A stretch of DNA of 64,000 bases, taken from assembly GCF_000301035.1 (NCBI RefSeq), contig NZ_JH932292.1, positions 1,106,857 to 1,170,856 of the forward strand, read 5' to 3'. The notes beneath the pieces are model-generated. The model worked only from the letters and a program-made list of their open reading frames with translations. It was not told where the DNA came from and did no database searches. This document shows, one piece after another, positions 5,468-14,227 of the stretch; positions within the stretch are counted from its first letter, which is position 1, and every line of letters starts with the position of its first letter. The translations under genes and the position numbers were made by a program. The stretch is from Facklamia hominis CCUG 36813. GTDB lineage: Bacteria; Bacillota; Bacilli; Lactobacillales; Aerococcaceae.

Positions 5468-7954
5468 TTAGTCTTGTCGCTTTGTTTGACTTCGATTATT
5501 AATATTAATCTCACCGGATCGACCACCAATCGTGATTTGATCGCCTAATTGGATATCTCCCGCTAGTAACATTTCACTCAATTGATCTTCAATTTGTTTT
5601 TGAATAGCCCGACGAATTGGTCTTGCACCATATTCTGGATCAAATCCTGCTTTAGCGATAATATCAACTGCGGTATCTGTCATTCTAGCCTTAATTTCCA
5701 TTTGAGCTAAGCGATCAACAATCTCATGTGCTTGCAACTTAACAATCTGACGAATCGCTTTTTTGTCTAAAGAATGGAAGACAAGCGTTTCATCAATCCG
5801 GTTAAGGAATTCTGGTCTAAATGCTCGTTTTAACTCTTCCAGTACTCGTTTTTTCATTGCATCATAATCATCACTATAATCCACGGCACCAAAGCCAACC
5901 GCTTTATCATCCCTTAAGGCAGTTGCCCCAATGTTAGAGGTCATAATAATAATCGTATGTCTAAAGTCTACCGTCCTCCCTTTTCCATCGGTTAACTGAC
6001 CATCATCGAAGACTTGTAATAAGATATTAAAGACATCGGGATGAGCCTTTTCAACTTCATCCAGTAAAATCACAGAATAAGGTTTTTGTCTAACTTTTTC
6101 TGTTAATTGACCAGCCTCATCATAACCAACATAACCTGGGGGAGAGCCAATTAAACGAGCCACAGCGTGTTTTTCCATGTATTCAGACATATCGACACGA
6201 ATCATATGATCTTTAGAGCCAAACATTGACTGTGCCAATGTCTTCGCTAACTCAGTCTTCCCAACACCCGTTGGTCCTAGGAATAAGAAGGAGCCAATGG
6301 GTCTTTGAGGACTCTTAAGCCCTGACCTAGCTCTTCGAATGGCTCGAGCAACTGCCGAGACGGCTTCTTCTTGTCCGATAACACTCTCATGAAGTTCCTC
6401 CTCCAAATGCACTAAACGTTTGGATTCCGCTGTATTCATTTGTTGTAAAGGTACCCCCGTTGCCATAGCTGTCACTTCCGCTACTTCCTTTCGGGTCACT
6501 TGAGGGCGAGTCTTTGATTCTTGTTCTTTCACTTTTGATTTTTGACTAGCTTTTTGAATGGCTTTTTCGATTTTTTCCTCTTCGGTACGCAATTGACTAG
6601 CTAAATCAAAATCACGTTGTAAAATAGCCTCTTCCTTACGCTTGGCAACTGACTTCAATTGAAGATCTAACTCTGCCATTTTTGATGCTTGTTGGCCTTG
6701 ATTAATGCGAACAAGCGCTGCCGCTTCATCGATCAAATCCACTGCCTTATCAGGCAATTTTCGCTCTGTCATATACCGCGAAGATAACTTGACAGCAGCA
6801 TCGATTGCCTCATCTGTAATCGTAACCTGATGATGGTCCTCATACTTACTACGCAAGCCATTAACAATTTGAATAGTTTCAGCCGCAGAAGGCTCATCTA
6901 CCACTACTTTAGAAAATCGCCGCTCCAAAGCAGTATCTTTTTCAATATGTTTTTGGTATTCATCAAAAGTTGTTGCGCCGATAGTTTGGATTTCTCCCCG
7001 GGCAAGGGCTGGTTTTAAGATGTTTGCGGCATCAATCGCTCCTTCTGCTCCACCAGCACCGATTAAAGTATGTAATTCATCAATAAAGAGAATCACCTTA
7101 CCTTCTTGATGAATCTCTTCAATGATCTTCTTCATCCGTTCTTCAAATTCCCCTCGATACTTCGTTCCTGCCACTAAAGCGGCAGTATCAAGCATCATCA
7201 AACGCTTTTTGGCCAAATCAGCCGGTACCTTCCCGGTAACCATGTCTTGCGCCAATCCTTCTGCAATGGCAGTTTTACCCACACCTGGTTCTCCTACTAG
7301 GACCGGATTGTTTTTACTTCGTCGAGATAGTATTTGAACCATTCGCCTAATTTCTTCTTCACGACCAATAACAGGGTCTAACTTTCCATCACGAGCCAAC
7401 TGAGTTAAATCCCTAGATACAGCATCCAAGGTTGGCGTCTCACTATCTCCTTGACCTTTTTGACGGGGACGACTGCTACGTTTACTTTGATTATCCGAGC
7501 GCTGCTGTTGATTCAAGCCTATTTCATCAAAAATGGCTTTGCGTAACTGAGAAAGATCGATATCTAAATTTTTTAGTAAAACAGTAGCTAATATTTCTTC
7601 CTTTAAAATACCTAATAATAAGTGCTCAGTCCCTACCTTAGAAGCTCCTAAACGCTTGGCATCATTAGAGGCAGACATAATCACTTTTTTGCTTCTAGGA
7701 GAATAAGGGATAACCACTTCTCCATGGCTCTTAAACTTCCCTAATTTCCCATGGACCGCTTCAAGGGCTTTCAACAAAGCGCCATAATCTGCACCAAATT
7801 CCCTCAATAATTTCCCAGCAATCCCATTTTCTTCGCGGGCTAAGCCCAAGAGAATATGCTCGGTCCCTACCGCTTGGTTATTTAGATAATAAGCGTGTTC
7901 AGCTGCAATTAGCATGGCTTCTCTAGCACTTTGTGTAAATAATTCTTCAAACAT
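5468..7954 (-). CDS. clpC: ATP-dependent Clp protease ATP-binding subunit ClpC
   Basis: ClpC is an AAA+ unfoldase that feeds damaged or tagged proteins to ClpP. The 828-residue protein has two N-terminal Clp_N repeats (about residues 5-145), a first AAA domain with Walker A GEPGVGKT, a middle region with a UVR-type motif ([19 protein letters not shown], about residue 435), and a second AAA domain with GPTGVGKT, Walker [11 protein letters not shown] and the C-terminal D2 domain. That order separates ClpC from ClpB (which has a long coiled-coil) and ClpE (N-terminal zinc finger). GAGGTGATTGT precedes the ATG. It follows ctsR by 16 bases and is therefore in the CtsR-repressed operon; no mcsA or mcsB gene lies between them, as in other Lactobacillales. 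Confidence 0.97.
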   Translation of the reverse strand: MFEELFTQSAREAMLIAAEHAYYLNNQAVGTEHILLGLAREENGIAGKLLREFGADYGALLKALEAVHGKLGKFKSHGEVVIPYSPRSKKVIMSASNDAKRLGASKVGTEHLLLGILKEEILATVLLKNLDIDLSQLRKAIFDEIGLNQQQRSDNQSKRSSRPRQKGQGDSETPTLDAVSRDLTQLARDGKLDPVIGREEEIRRMVQILSRRSKNNPVLVGEPGVGKTAIAEGLAQDMVTGKVPADLAKKRLMMLDTAALVAGTKYRGEFEERMKKIIEEIHQEGKVILFIDELHTLIGAGGAEGAIDAANILKPALARGEIQTIGATTFDEYQKHIEKDTALERRFSKVVVDEPSAAETIQIVNGLRSKYEDHHQVTITDEAIDAAVKLSSRYMTERKLPDKAVDLIDEAAALVRINQGQQASKMAELDLQLKSVAKRKEEAILQRDFDLASQLRTEEEKIEKAIQKASQKSKVKEQESKTRPQVTRKEVAEVTAMATGVPLQQMNTAESKRLVHLEEELHESVIGQEEAVSAVARAIRRARSGLKSPQRPIGSFLFLGPTGVGKTELAKTLAQSMFGSKDHMIRVDMSEYMEKHAVARLIGSPPGYVGYDEAGQLTEKVRQKPYSVILLDEVEKAHPDVFNILLQVFDDGQLTDGKGRTVDFRHTIIIMTSNIGATALRDDKAVGFGAVDYSDDYDAMKKRVLEELKRAFRPEFLNRIDETLVFHSLDKKAIRQIVKLQAHEIVDRLAQMEIKARMTDTAVDIIAKAGFDPEYGARPIRRAIQKQIEDQLSEMLLAGDIQLGDQITIGGRSGEININNRSQTKRQD

Positions 7955-7970
7955 ACAATCACCTCTATTT

Positions 7971-8450
7971 TCAATAATTATTTTGAGTTAATTCATATTT
8001 TAATTGTTGCAAAAAACGATTAAGTATCAAGGCTCTGGCCGCTTGATCTTGCGCGGAAATCGACTGAAGAAGGTCTTTATCGATAACCGATAGCATCAGC
8101 CGCCCCTCACGCTGAGAAATAATGTCATCTCGGATGAGGGTTTCAACGATATTCGCAGCATTCCGATAAGAAATTTTATCTCCTACTAAAGCCATCATTT
8201 GATCCACTTCATCTGCATTGGAAGTTAGCTGAATTTTTAAAATTCGGATATAGCCTCCACCGCCCCGCTTACTTTCTACTAAATATCCGTGTTCTTGAGT
8301 AAAACGGGTATTAATGACATAGTTAATCTGAGATGGCACACAATCAAATCGATCCGCAATATCCGATCGTTTTATCTCTAATCGTTGACTTTCTTGCAAA
8401 AATTGCTTGAGATATTCTTCAATAATATCCGACATATTACGGCGTGTCAT
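7971..8450 (-). CDS. ctsR: Class III stress gene repressor CtsR
   Basis: CtsR represses clp and other heat-shock genes by binding a tandem heptad operator and is inactivated at high temperature. The 159-residue protein has the N-terminal winged-helix region (NMSDIIEEYLKQFLQESQRLEIKRSDIADRF with SQINYVINTRF), the glycine-rich wing ESKRGGGGYIRI that senses heat, and the C-terminal dimerisation part. I placed the start at 8450 (MTRRNMSD) because AGGAGG lies 7 bases upstream; the longer frame from 8540 has no ribosome site and would begin upstream of the proximal promoter. It is autoregulated through two CtsR boxes. Confidence 0.96.
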   Translation of the reverse strand: MTRRNMSDIIEEYLKQFLQESQRLEIKRSDIADRFDCVPSQINYVINTRFTQEHGYLVESKRGGGGYIRILKIQLTSNADEVDQMMALVGDKISYRNAANIVETLIRDDIISQREGRLMLSVIDKDLLQSISAQDQAARALILNRFLQQLKYELTQNNY

Positions 8451-8482
8451 TTTTTTGCCTCCTATCGTTTTATTTATTAACA

Positions 8483-8527
8483 TTGACTTTCTTTGACTAT
8501 AATACCTGATGGCCTTTCTTCTTTCAA
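8483..8527 (-). promoter_or_regulatory. Proximal ctsR-clpC promoter with CtsR box
   Basis: Minus strand: -35 TTGAAA at 8522-8527, 17-base spacer, -10 TATTAT at 8499-8504. A CtsR box, AGTCAAAGAAAGTCAA, occupies 8483-8498, directly downstream of the -10 over the predicted start site. The heptads are AGTCAAA and AGTCAA(T), separated by three bases as CtsR requires. Confidence 0.85.
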
Positions 8528-8592
8528 GTATCTTGCTCAAGAAGATCGAACCATCTCCCCTCTTACAAGGGTTGCTAATGTTCTATATATCC

Positions 8593-8621
8593 AGTATACC
8601 CAATTGGTCAAATATGGTCAA
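8593..8621 (-). promoter_or_regulatory. Distal ctsR-clpC promoter with CtsR box
   Basis: Minus strand: -35 TTGACC at 8616-8621, 17-base spacer, -10 TATACT at 8593-8598. A second CtsR box, read on the plus strand as GGTCAAATATGGTCAA, covers 8606-8621, so it overlaps the -35 and the spacer. Occupancy would block RNA polymerase directly. It lies about 95 bases upstream of the proximal promoter. Confidence 0.8.
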
Positions 8622-8678
8622 CCTAAACCTCTCCTCAGTGTTAGCAGCCAAGATAGAATGACTGCCAACCACTTGTCT

Positions 8679-9845
8679 TTACTGAGCTTTATTTGGTTCT
8701 AAGAAACGAGGGGCAAAGTAATCAATAAACACGGCTCCCAAAGGTGCTGTCAGGAGAATGGCTACCGACGCGGCAATCAGAATAAGTTGACCTGATTGAA
8801 TCCCAGCCATAAGCGGGATTCCTCCTAGCGAAGCCTGAACGGTTGCTTTTGGCAAATAAGCTCCCATGATAAAGGCTTTTTCTTTGCCATTGAATCCAGC
8901 ATGAATAATTGATAGAAACACCCCAATCATTCTAAAAATAAGACCAACTACAATCACACACACTATAGGCCAGCCCGCTTGCAGAGCTAATTGTCCGTTG
9001 ACTTGAACTCCTAAGAAAGTAAAAAGCAGTACTTCAGCTATAGGCCAGATCTGATTAAACGAACGAGCTAAGTAACTAGCCGCTTGAGGGTCGTTTTTAT
9101 GAATCATAATATGCAAGGTTAACACTGCTAAAACACCTGAATAGGGTATCCAGTGAGTGATAATAGCTTCCATTCCCATAAGGAGTAATGAAAGGGTCAA
9201 AGATCCCAATAAACCCTCCATTTTGATAGAGCGATAAACCAGGTAAGCACCTAAACCCACTAAGCCCCCTGATAACAGAGTTAACGGAACATTCACTAAG
9301 GCACCCCAGCTAAAAGTGCCTCCTTGACTTAGCTGCATAAAGCCTGCAAATAAAACAAAAATTAATATATCGTCCATCGTTCCCCCTGCTAAAATCAATT
9401 GCGGAATAGCTTTTTGAGTTCCTAGCCCCCTATCCATCAGATTAGACATTCGAGGCACTAAAACAGCTGGCGACACAGCCGCTAATACACTCGCTAATAA
9501 CAAGCCATCCACATAGGATATATCGAGTAAAGCAGGTGCGAATAGGCTAATCCCTAAAATTTCACAAAGTGCAGGAACAAAACACATCATGACAGCAGGA
9601 CGTCCGACTTTAACTAGGTCCTTAAAATTTAAGGTCAAGCCAGCCTTTATCAAAATAATCATCAAGGCTGCTTGACGAATCACCGCTGCTTGATCGACTA
9701 AAGCCGACTCCAATAAATCAAAACCGAATGGCCCCAAAGCCATCCCAGCTAATAGATAAGCTAAAAGTCGGGGCATCTTTAAAGCGTCCGCCACCTTTCC
9801 TCCTAAAAATCCTGCCAAAAACACCATACCCAAACTGAGTAACAT
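8679..9845 (-). CDS. Cation:proton antiporter, CPA2-like family
   Basis: A 388-residue membrane protein with about twelve hydrophobic segments, the fold of monovalent cation:proton antiporters. Features of the family include the N-terminal GxxxGGKVADALKMPRLLAYLLAGMALGPFGFDL segment, the discontinuous helix with AVSPAVLVP, and the GGTMDDILIFV motif in which two Asp residues sit where the ion-binding acids of this family lie. It lacks a C-terminal nucleotide-binding (TrkA) domain, so it is the short form. AAGGAGG precedes the ATG at 9845. It lies upstream of ctsR with no strong terminator between, so some read-through into the stress operon is possible. Ion specificity cannot be told. Confidence 0.8.
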   Translation of the reverse strand: MLLSLGMVFLAGFLGGKVADALKMPRLLAYLLAGMALGPFGFDLLESALVDQAAVIRQAALMIILIKAGLTLNFKDLVKVGRPAVMMCFVPALCEILGISLFAPALLDISYVDGLLLASVLAAVSPAVLVPRMSNLMDRGLGTQKAIPQLILAGGTMDDILIFVLFAGFMQLSQGGTFSWGALVNVPLTLLSGGLVGLGAYLVYRSIKMEGLLGSLTLSLLLMGMEAIITHWIPYSGVLAVLTLHIMIHKNDPQAASYLARSFNQIWPIAEVLLFTFLGVQVNGQLALQAGWPIVCVIVVGLIFRMIGVFLSIIHAGFNGKEKAFIMGAYLPKATVQASLGGIPLMAGIQSGQLILIAASVAILLTAPLGAVFIDYFAPRFLEPNKAQ

Positions 9846-9885
9846 TTATTTTCCTCCTTCTAAAAGGGCTTATTGAAATTTTCCA

Positions 9886-9924
9886 CAAAAAAACTTCTAC
9901 AAGCCCAAATAAGCTTGTAGAAGT
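9886..9924 (-). terminator. Terminator of the small exported-protein operon
   Basis: Perfect 12-bp arms at 9893-9904 and 9913-9924 with an 8-base loop; on the minus strand a run of seven U residues follows. It lies about 100 bases after the stop codon of the last gene of the operon (10026). Confidence 0.85.
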
Positions 9925-10025
9925 CATTAGTTCTTAGAACGGTTCGACTCACACTTTGTAAGCCAGGAAGCACTTCATTTCCTCAATAAAGCTATCATAA
10001 ATCAATTCACTCAACGATGCAATCT

Positions 10026-10532
10026 TTATTCAACTTTTTCAAAAATTGTCTCGTTAAGACCAACTAGCTTGTCACCATCATGAACCTTCAACCGATAAAT
10101 GGCCTTATCCTCAAAATAAATAATCAATTCTTCATCTTCAAGTTGGTAATTTACTGGCGAGAAAGTAATTTGAACTCTGGGGGCTAAACCATAATCTGAA
10201 AACTCAAGCCGAGGAAGGATGCTTTTTTCTAGAACTTCTGTGGAATCCTCTTCTGAAGGATCCAACAGGCCCATTCCTGATTGATTGACCATACGATTAC
10301 GCCAATCAAGTAAATCTTGCAAATAAGGATCGTTTGACGTTTTTTCCAATTTGGCCTTGGAATTAATCACTAAGGATAACTGATCCTCTCGAATATTAAA
10401 ACCCAAAAGCATCGAATCGGAATTTTCATTTTGATAGAAGCCATCAATGTCAGATAAATCTTGAGCACTGATCCCCTTAGAAAAAGGCAAGCAAAAAAGT
10501 ATGAAAAAACAAAATAGTAGTTTTTTAATCAT
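10026..10532 (-). CDS. Exported protein of unknown function
   Basis: A 168-residue protein beginning MIKKLLFCFFILFCLPFSKGISAQ, a typical signal peptide with likely cleavage after ISA near residue 23. The mature part is acidic and has no motif I recognise; it contains a segment rich in hydrophobic beta-type residues near the end (RVQITFSPVNYQLEDEELIIYF). The start at 10532 is chosen for its AGGAGGG site; the longer frame from 10613 runs into the upstream gene without one. It overlaps the upstream gene by 8 bases, so it is translated in coupling with it. It is the last of three small exported-protein genes. Function unknown. Confidence 0.7.
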   Translation of the reverse strand: MIKKLLFCFFILFCLPFSKGISAQDLSDIDGFYQNENSDSMLLGFNIREDQLSLVINSKAKLEKTSNDPYLQDLLDWRNRMVNQSGMGLLDPSEEDSTEVLEKSILPRLEFSDYGLAPRVQITFSPVNYQLEDEELIIYFEDKAIYRLKVHDGDKLVGLNETIFEKVE

Positions 10533-10869
10533 TCTTTTCCACCCTCCTAGCTGGAATCGGGCGAGGACTTTTTTCTGGATACAAATATCCTTCATATGTA
10601 TAAATCCCTCCACCCGATTTTCTCCAATTTCTTGCTAAATAACCATTATAAATACCATCTTTCCTCGCTATACTAAAAAAGTGATATTCACCATAATCAA
10701 CAACAACACTAATTGAATGCCAAACAGATTTCGGAGGGAGGGAAGTATATTCTTCTATACTATCCAAAGAAACGGAGTTAACTTCAATCTCTTGCGCAGA
10801 CACATGACTAGAATCTCCTAAAAAGAAACAGAACATTAAACATAATAAAAATACATGATATTTTTTCAT
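10525..10869 (-). CDS. Small exported protein with PKSVW/GYL/YTYEGYLY motifs
   Basis: A 114-residue pre-protein with a signal peptide (MKKYHVFLLCLMFCFFLG, cleavage probably after VSA near residue 25). The mature part has a PPKSVWH motif, then YNGYL and YTYEGYLYP near the C-terminus. The neighbour at 10885-11187 shows the same order of motifs (PKKLYW, YSGYL, VTYSGVL), so the two are divergent paralogues. AAGGGG precedes the ATG. It is the middle gene of a three-gene minus-strand operon. I cannot assign a function; the absence of cysteines, LysM or sorting signals suggests release or loose attachment. Confidence 0.68.
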   Translation of the reverse strand: MKKYHVFLLCLMFCFFLGDSSHVSAQEIEVNSVSLDSIEEYTSLPPKSVWHSISVVVDYGEYHFFSIARKDGIYNGYLARNWRKSGGGIYTYEGYLYPEKSPRPIPARRVEKND

Positions 10870-10884
10870 TGTTCTACCCCTTAT

Positions 10885-11187
10885 CTATTGATAGGTAAGT
10901 ACACCCGAATAAGTCACTACATAATCTAACTCACTAATATACCACGAACTAAAATAAAGGTAACCTGAATAGCGACCCTCTGTCCAATATAATTTCTTAG
11001 GAATTTCTTTATTCCCTACTATATAATTATCTAGATTGTACTCGCCTCTCCTGTATTTTCTAACAACATTTCTTTTTATTGGCTTATAAGCAACAGATGG
11101 GGAAACATTTTCCACAAAATTATGAGCGTCTACATCAGTAACGGGAAGCATTAAAAATAGAACCAATACAAGTAGAAATCTTCTCAT
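10885..11187 (-). CDS. Small exported protein, paralogue of the downstream gene product
   Basis: A 100-residue pre-protein; MRRFLLVLVLFLMLPVTDVDA is a signal peptide with cleavage around residue 21. The mature 79 residues are very basic at first (YKPIKRNVVRKYRRGEY) and then carry IPKKLYW, GRYSGYLYF and YVVTYSGVLTY. The last three motifs match, in order, motifs of the protein encoded at 10525-10869. AAGGAG lies before the ATG. It is the first gene of the operon; the upstream 480 bases are AT-rich and divergent from nrdI. I recognise no named family with confidence. Small secreted proteins of this kind are known from other Bacilli, but their role is not established to my knowledge. Confidence 0.66.
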   Translation of the reverse strand: MRRFLLVLVLFLMLPVTDVDAHNFVENVSPSVAYKPIKRNVVRKYRRGEYNLDNYIVGNKEIPKKLYWTEGRYSGYLYFSSWYISELDYVVTYSGVLTYQ

Positions 11188-11443
11188 CTCTAATCATCTC
11201 CTTATAACACAATAATATAGTATGCGCTTACTATAAAATAATACTAACAAATTTTATACCAATCGTCAAGTTCAAAGCTTAAAAATTTAAATATTTACAT
11301 AAAAAACAATTAATAAGATTAATTTATTATTATATTCCATTAAAACCACCACAGACATTTCAAGCAATTAATACGATCTGTTGGTCTAACCGCTTAAAAA
11401 TCTAAGAAGTGACTAATTTGAACTCAAAACTGATTGCTTTTCA
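11188..11443. other. AT-rich divergent intergenic region
   Basis: No gene is visible here. It must hold the minus-strand promoter of the exported-protein operon; TATATT-like -10 candidates occur near 11215-11225 but none has a convincing -35. The promoters and operators of the nrd operon begin at 11444. Confidence 0.5.
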
Positions 11444-11471
11444 TTTACCAAATGATTTCTTGTGCTATAAT
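11444..11471 (+). promoter_or_regulatory. Upstream nrd promoter
   Basis: -35 TTTACC at 11444-11449, 16-base spacer, -10 TATAAT at 11466-11471 with TG at the extended position. A transcript from here would carry both NrdR boxes in its leader. Confidence 0.6.
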
Positions 11472-11530
11472 GAATATCGTTGAACATAATCTCTGTAAAG
11501 CTTCACAACTGAATAGTTATCACGATAACA

Positions 11531-11577
11531 ACACAATATATTGTATTAGATTATATCTGATATCCAATATATTGTGT
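11531..11577 (+). promoter_or_regulatory. Tandem NrdR boxes
   Basis: Two 16-base near-palindromes, ACACAATATATTGTAT at 11531-11546 and ATCCAATATATTGTGT at 11562-11577, match the NrdR consensus (acaCwAtATaTwGtgt). They start 31 bases apart, three helical turns, the known arrangement for this ATP-cone repressor of ribonucleotide reductase genes. They lie between the two nrd promoters. Confidence 0.9.
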
Positions 11578-11584
11578 TTTTATC

Positions 11585-11613
11585 TTGAAGGTCTGGTCGC
11601 TATCTGCTAGAAT
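11585..11613 (+). promoter_or_regulatory. Proximal nrd promoter
   Basis: -35 TTGAAG at 11585-11590, 17-base spacer, -10 TAGAAT at 11608-11613. Its -35 begins 8 bases after the second NrdR box, so a bound repressor oligomer would sit against the polymerase. Confidence 0.75.
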
Positions 11614-11670
11614 AGGACTAGCAAGTTGGAAAGATGTTAAATAAAATCTTTCCTAGAAAGGGGTCTGTCT

Positions 11671-12042
11671 ATGATTATTTTTCAATCGGTCATCGGAAAT
11701 ACACGGGCCTTCGTTCAAAAATCAGGCTTAGAATCCCTTGAGATTACACCTGAAAATTATGACGAAATCAAAGTCGACCAGAACTTCATCCTCGTTGCCC
11801 CAACATATGACCATGAAACAACTTATATCCTCGATGAATTTATGAAATACCAGGATAATTACAAACACTGCCAAGGTGTTTTTGGAGGAGGAAACCGTAA
11901 TTTTATGGATCTTTTCTGTTATACCGCCAAAAATATCAGCAAGTACTTTGACGTTCCCCTCTTACATCTTTTTGAATTCCAGGGAAGTCAATATGATGTC
12001 GATCAACTAATAAAGGAGCATCAAGATAAATGTCAGAACTAA
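11671..12042 (+). CDS. nrdI: Class Ib ribonucleotide reductase flavodoxin-like protein NrdI
   Basis: NrdI is a small FMN protein that supplies the oxidant to assemble the dimanganese-tyrosyl radical cofactor of NrdF. The 123-residue protein begins MIIFQSVIGNTRAFVQK, with the phosphate-binding SVIGNTR loop, and contains LVAPTYDH and the FGGGNRNFMD segment around the flavin. AAAGGGG precedes the ATG. Its 3' end overlaps nrdE by 13 bases. It is the first gene of the nrdIEFH operon under NrdR control. Confidence 0.95.
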   Translation: MIIFQSVIGNTRAFVQKSGLESLEITPENYDEIKVDQNFILVAPTYDHETTYILDEFMKYQDNYKHCQGVFGGGNRNFMDLFCYTAKNISKYFDVPLLHLFEFQGSQYDVDQLIKEHQDKCQN

Positions 12043-14213
12043 AATCCATCAACAAACCTGAAGAAATTACTTATTTCCAGTTAAATAACCAAATCAATAT
12101 CCCGATTAACGGTCAGATTCCCCTAGAAAAAGACAAAGAAGCCGTTCGGGCTTATTTTTTGGAACACGTAAACCCAAATACTGTCTTTTTCCATAATCTA
12201 GAAGAAAAAATTGGCTATTTAATTGATAAAGGCTATATTGAAGGGGATTTTATCGCCTTATACTCTAAAGAATTTATCAAGTCTTTATTCGACCATCTCT
12301 ATCAACAAAAATTCCGTTTTAAATCTTTCTTAGGAGCCTTCAAATTTTATACATCTTATGCGATGAAGACTCGTGACGGCAAACGCTATTTAGAACGCTA
12401 TGAAGATCGTATCGCTTTTATGGCACTCTATTTGGCTCAAGGAGATGAAGACTTAGCTTGGCATTTAGCCGACGAACATATTCATCACCGACTACAAATG
12501 GCCACCCCAACCTTCCTAAATGCGGGAAAGAAAGCCCGTGGTGAAATGGTATCTTGCTTCTTGTTAGATGTTCAAGATAATATGGAATCGATTGGACGTA
12601 GCGTCAACTCTGCTCTCCAATTATCTAAACGCGGTGGCGGTGTGGGGGTTAATCTTTCTAACTTACGAGAAGCGGGAGCCCCTATTAAAGGCATCGAAAA
12701 TGCCGCTTCTGGAGTCGTTCCAGTCATGAAGCTCTTTGAAGATTCTTTCTCTTATGCTAACCAACTGGGTGCACGTCAAGGCGCAGGTGTAACCTATCTA
12801 TCCGTCTTTCACCCTGATATCTACGCTTTTCTATCCACCAAAAAGGAAAATGCCGATGAAAAAGTTCGAGTAAAGACCCTGTCACTTGGTATCGTAGTAC
12901 CTGATCAATACTATCACCTTCTTAAAAGCAATGAACCTATGTATCTATTCAGTCCTTACGATGTTGAACGAGAATATGGTGTCCCATTCTCGTATGTGGA
13001 TATCACCGCTGAATATCATAATATGGTTGCTAATCCACGCATTCATAAATACCAAACTCGCGCTCGTGAACTAGAACAAGAAATCTCAAAATTACAGCAA
13101 GAATCCGGTTATCCTTATATTATTAATATCGATACCGTGAATCGCGCTAATCCGATTGATGGACGCGTCATCATGTCCAATCTTTGTTCAGAAATATTCC
13201 AAGTCCAAGAGCCTTCCATCCTCAACGAAGATTTAAGCTACAAAGAAGTAGGAAGCGATGTTTCCTGTAATTTGGCCTCGACTAATATTCTACAGATGCT
13301 CGAAGGGGATGATTTTGAAAAATCGGTTGAAACAGCCATTCGTGCTCTGACCCAAGTATCTAATATGACGCATATGCATGCTGTTCCAACCGTAGAACGA
13401 GGAAATGAACTCCATCATTCAGTCGGCTTAGGAGCTATGGGATTACATACCGCTTTAGCTTACCATCATATTGAATATGGATCCCCTGAAGGATTAGAAC
13501 TCACCGACCTTTACTTCCGTTGCTTACGTTTTTATGCATTAAAAGCCTCAAATAAAATTGCCAAAGAACGGCAAGAAACGTTTGCTAATTTTGATAAGTC
13601 GGACTATGCGGATGGTTCATACATCCAAACTCACTATCTTGATACTGAAGAAGTGACCATTCACTCCGATAAGATCAAGGAAATCTTTAAAAAGATTCAA
13701 ATCCCTCAAAAAGAAGATTGGCAAGACTTAAGTGAAGCAATTCAAAAAGATGGTCTCTATCATTCTTATCTATTAGCGGTTGCTCCAACTGGATCAATCT
13801 CCTATATTAATGAGACTTCTTCTTCCCTGCATCCAATCGTTCAACGAGTTGAGCACCGACAAGAAGGACAAGTAGGAGCTGTGTTCTACCCAACCCCTTA
13901 TCTATCCAATGATACCCTACCTTATTTTGTCTCTGCCTATGACATGGATCAACGTAAAATTATTGATACCTATGCAGCTGCTCAAAAGCACATTGACCAA
14001 GGAATGGCTATGACCCTCTTCATGCAATCCGAGTTACCCGATAACTTCTACGAATGGAAGGTCAATCGTACCAATAAGATGACTACGCGAGATTTAAATA
14101 TCCTAAGAAATTATGCCTATCGTCAAGGTATTAAATCTATCTACTACATCCGTACGTTTACAGGCGACGAAGAATTAGGTGGAGCCAATACCTGTGAGTC
14201 TTGTGTGATCTAA
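12030..14213 (+). CDS. nrdE: Class Ib ribonucleoside-diphosphate reductase alpha subunit NrdE
   Basis: NrdE holds the catalytic site that reduces ribonucleoside diphosphates to deoxy forms. The 727-residue length is normal for NrdE. Landmarks are the MATPTFLNAGKKARGEMVSCFLLD segment with the first redox Cys, SKRGGGVGVNLSNLR, the active-site SNLCSEI with Cys and Glu, the second redox Cys in SCNLAS, LAVAPTGSISYI, and the C-terminal CESCVI pair that is re-reduced by NrdH. It lacks an N-terminal ATP cone, as class Ib enzymes do, so allosteric dATP control is through the specificity site only. The start overlaps the end of nrdI. Confidence 0.97.
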   Translation: MSELKSINKPEEITYFQLNNQINIPINGQIPLEKDKEAVRAYFLEHVNPNTVFFHNLEEKIGYLIDKGYIEGDFIALYSKEFIKSLFDHLYQQKFRFKSFLGAFKFYTSYAMKTRDGKRYLERYEDRIAFMALYLAQGDEDLAWHLADEHIHHRLQMATPTFLNAGKKARGEMVSCFLLDVQDNMESIGRSVNSALQLSKRGGGVGVNLSNLREAGAPIKGIENAASGVVPVMKLFEDSFSYANQLGARQGAGVTYLSVFHPDIYAFLSTKKENADEKVRVKTLSLGIVVPDQYYHLLKSNEPMYLFSPYDVEREYGVPFSYVDITAEYHNMVANPRIHKYQTRARELEQEISKLQQESGYPYIINIDTVNRANPIDGRVIMSNLCSEIFQVQEPSILNEDLSYKEVGSDVSCNLASTNILQMLEGDDFEKSVETAIRALTQVSNMTHMHAVPTVERGNELHHSVGLGAMGLHTALAYHHIEYGSPEGLELTDLYFRCLRFYALKASNKIAKERQETFANFDKSDYADGSYIQTHYLDTEEVTIHSDKIKEIFKKIQIPQKEDWQDLSEAIQKDGLYHSYLLAVAPTGSISYINETSSSLHPIVQRVEHRQEGQVGAVFYPTPYLSNDTLPYFVSAYDMDQRKIIDTYAAAQKHIDQGMAMTLFMQSELPDNFYEWKVNRTNKMTTRDLNILRNYAYRQGIKSIYYIRTFTGDEELGGANTCESCVI

Positions 14214-14227
14214 GAAAGGAAAGCATT

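Noticed and set aside
6830-7337. Plus-strand open frames of 60-71 codons inside clpC
   Set aside because: They are antisense to a highly conserved gene, have no ribosome sites and no protein-like features.
9718-9927. 69-codon minus-strand frame over the start of the antiporter gene
   Set aside because: It is a shifted frame of the antiporter gene and crosses the terminator of the neighbouring operon.
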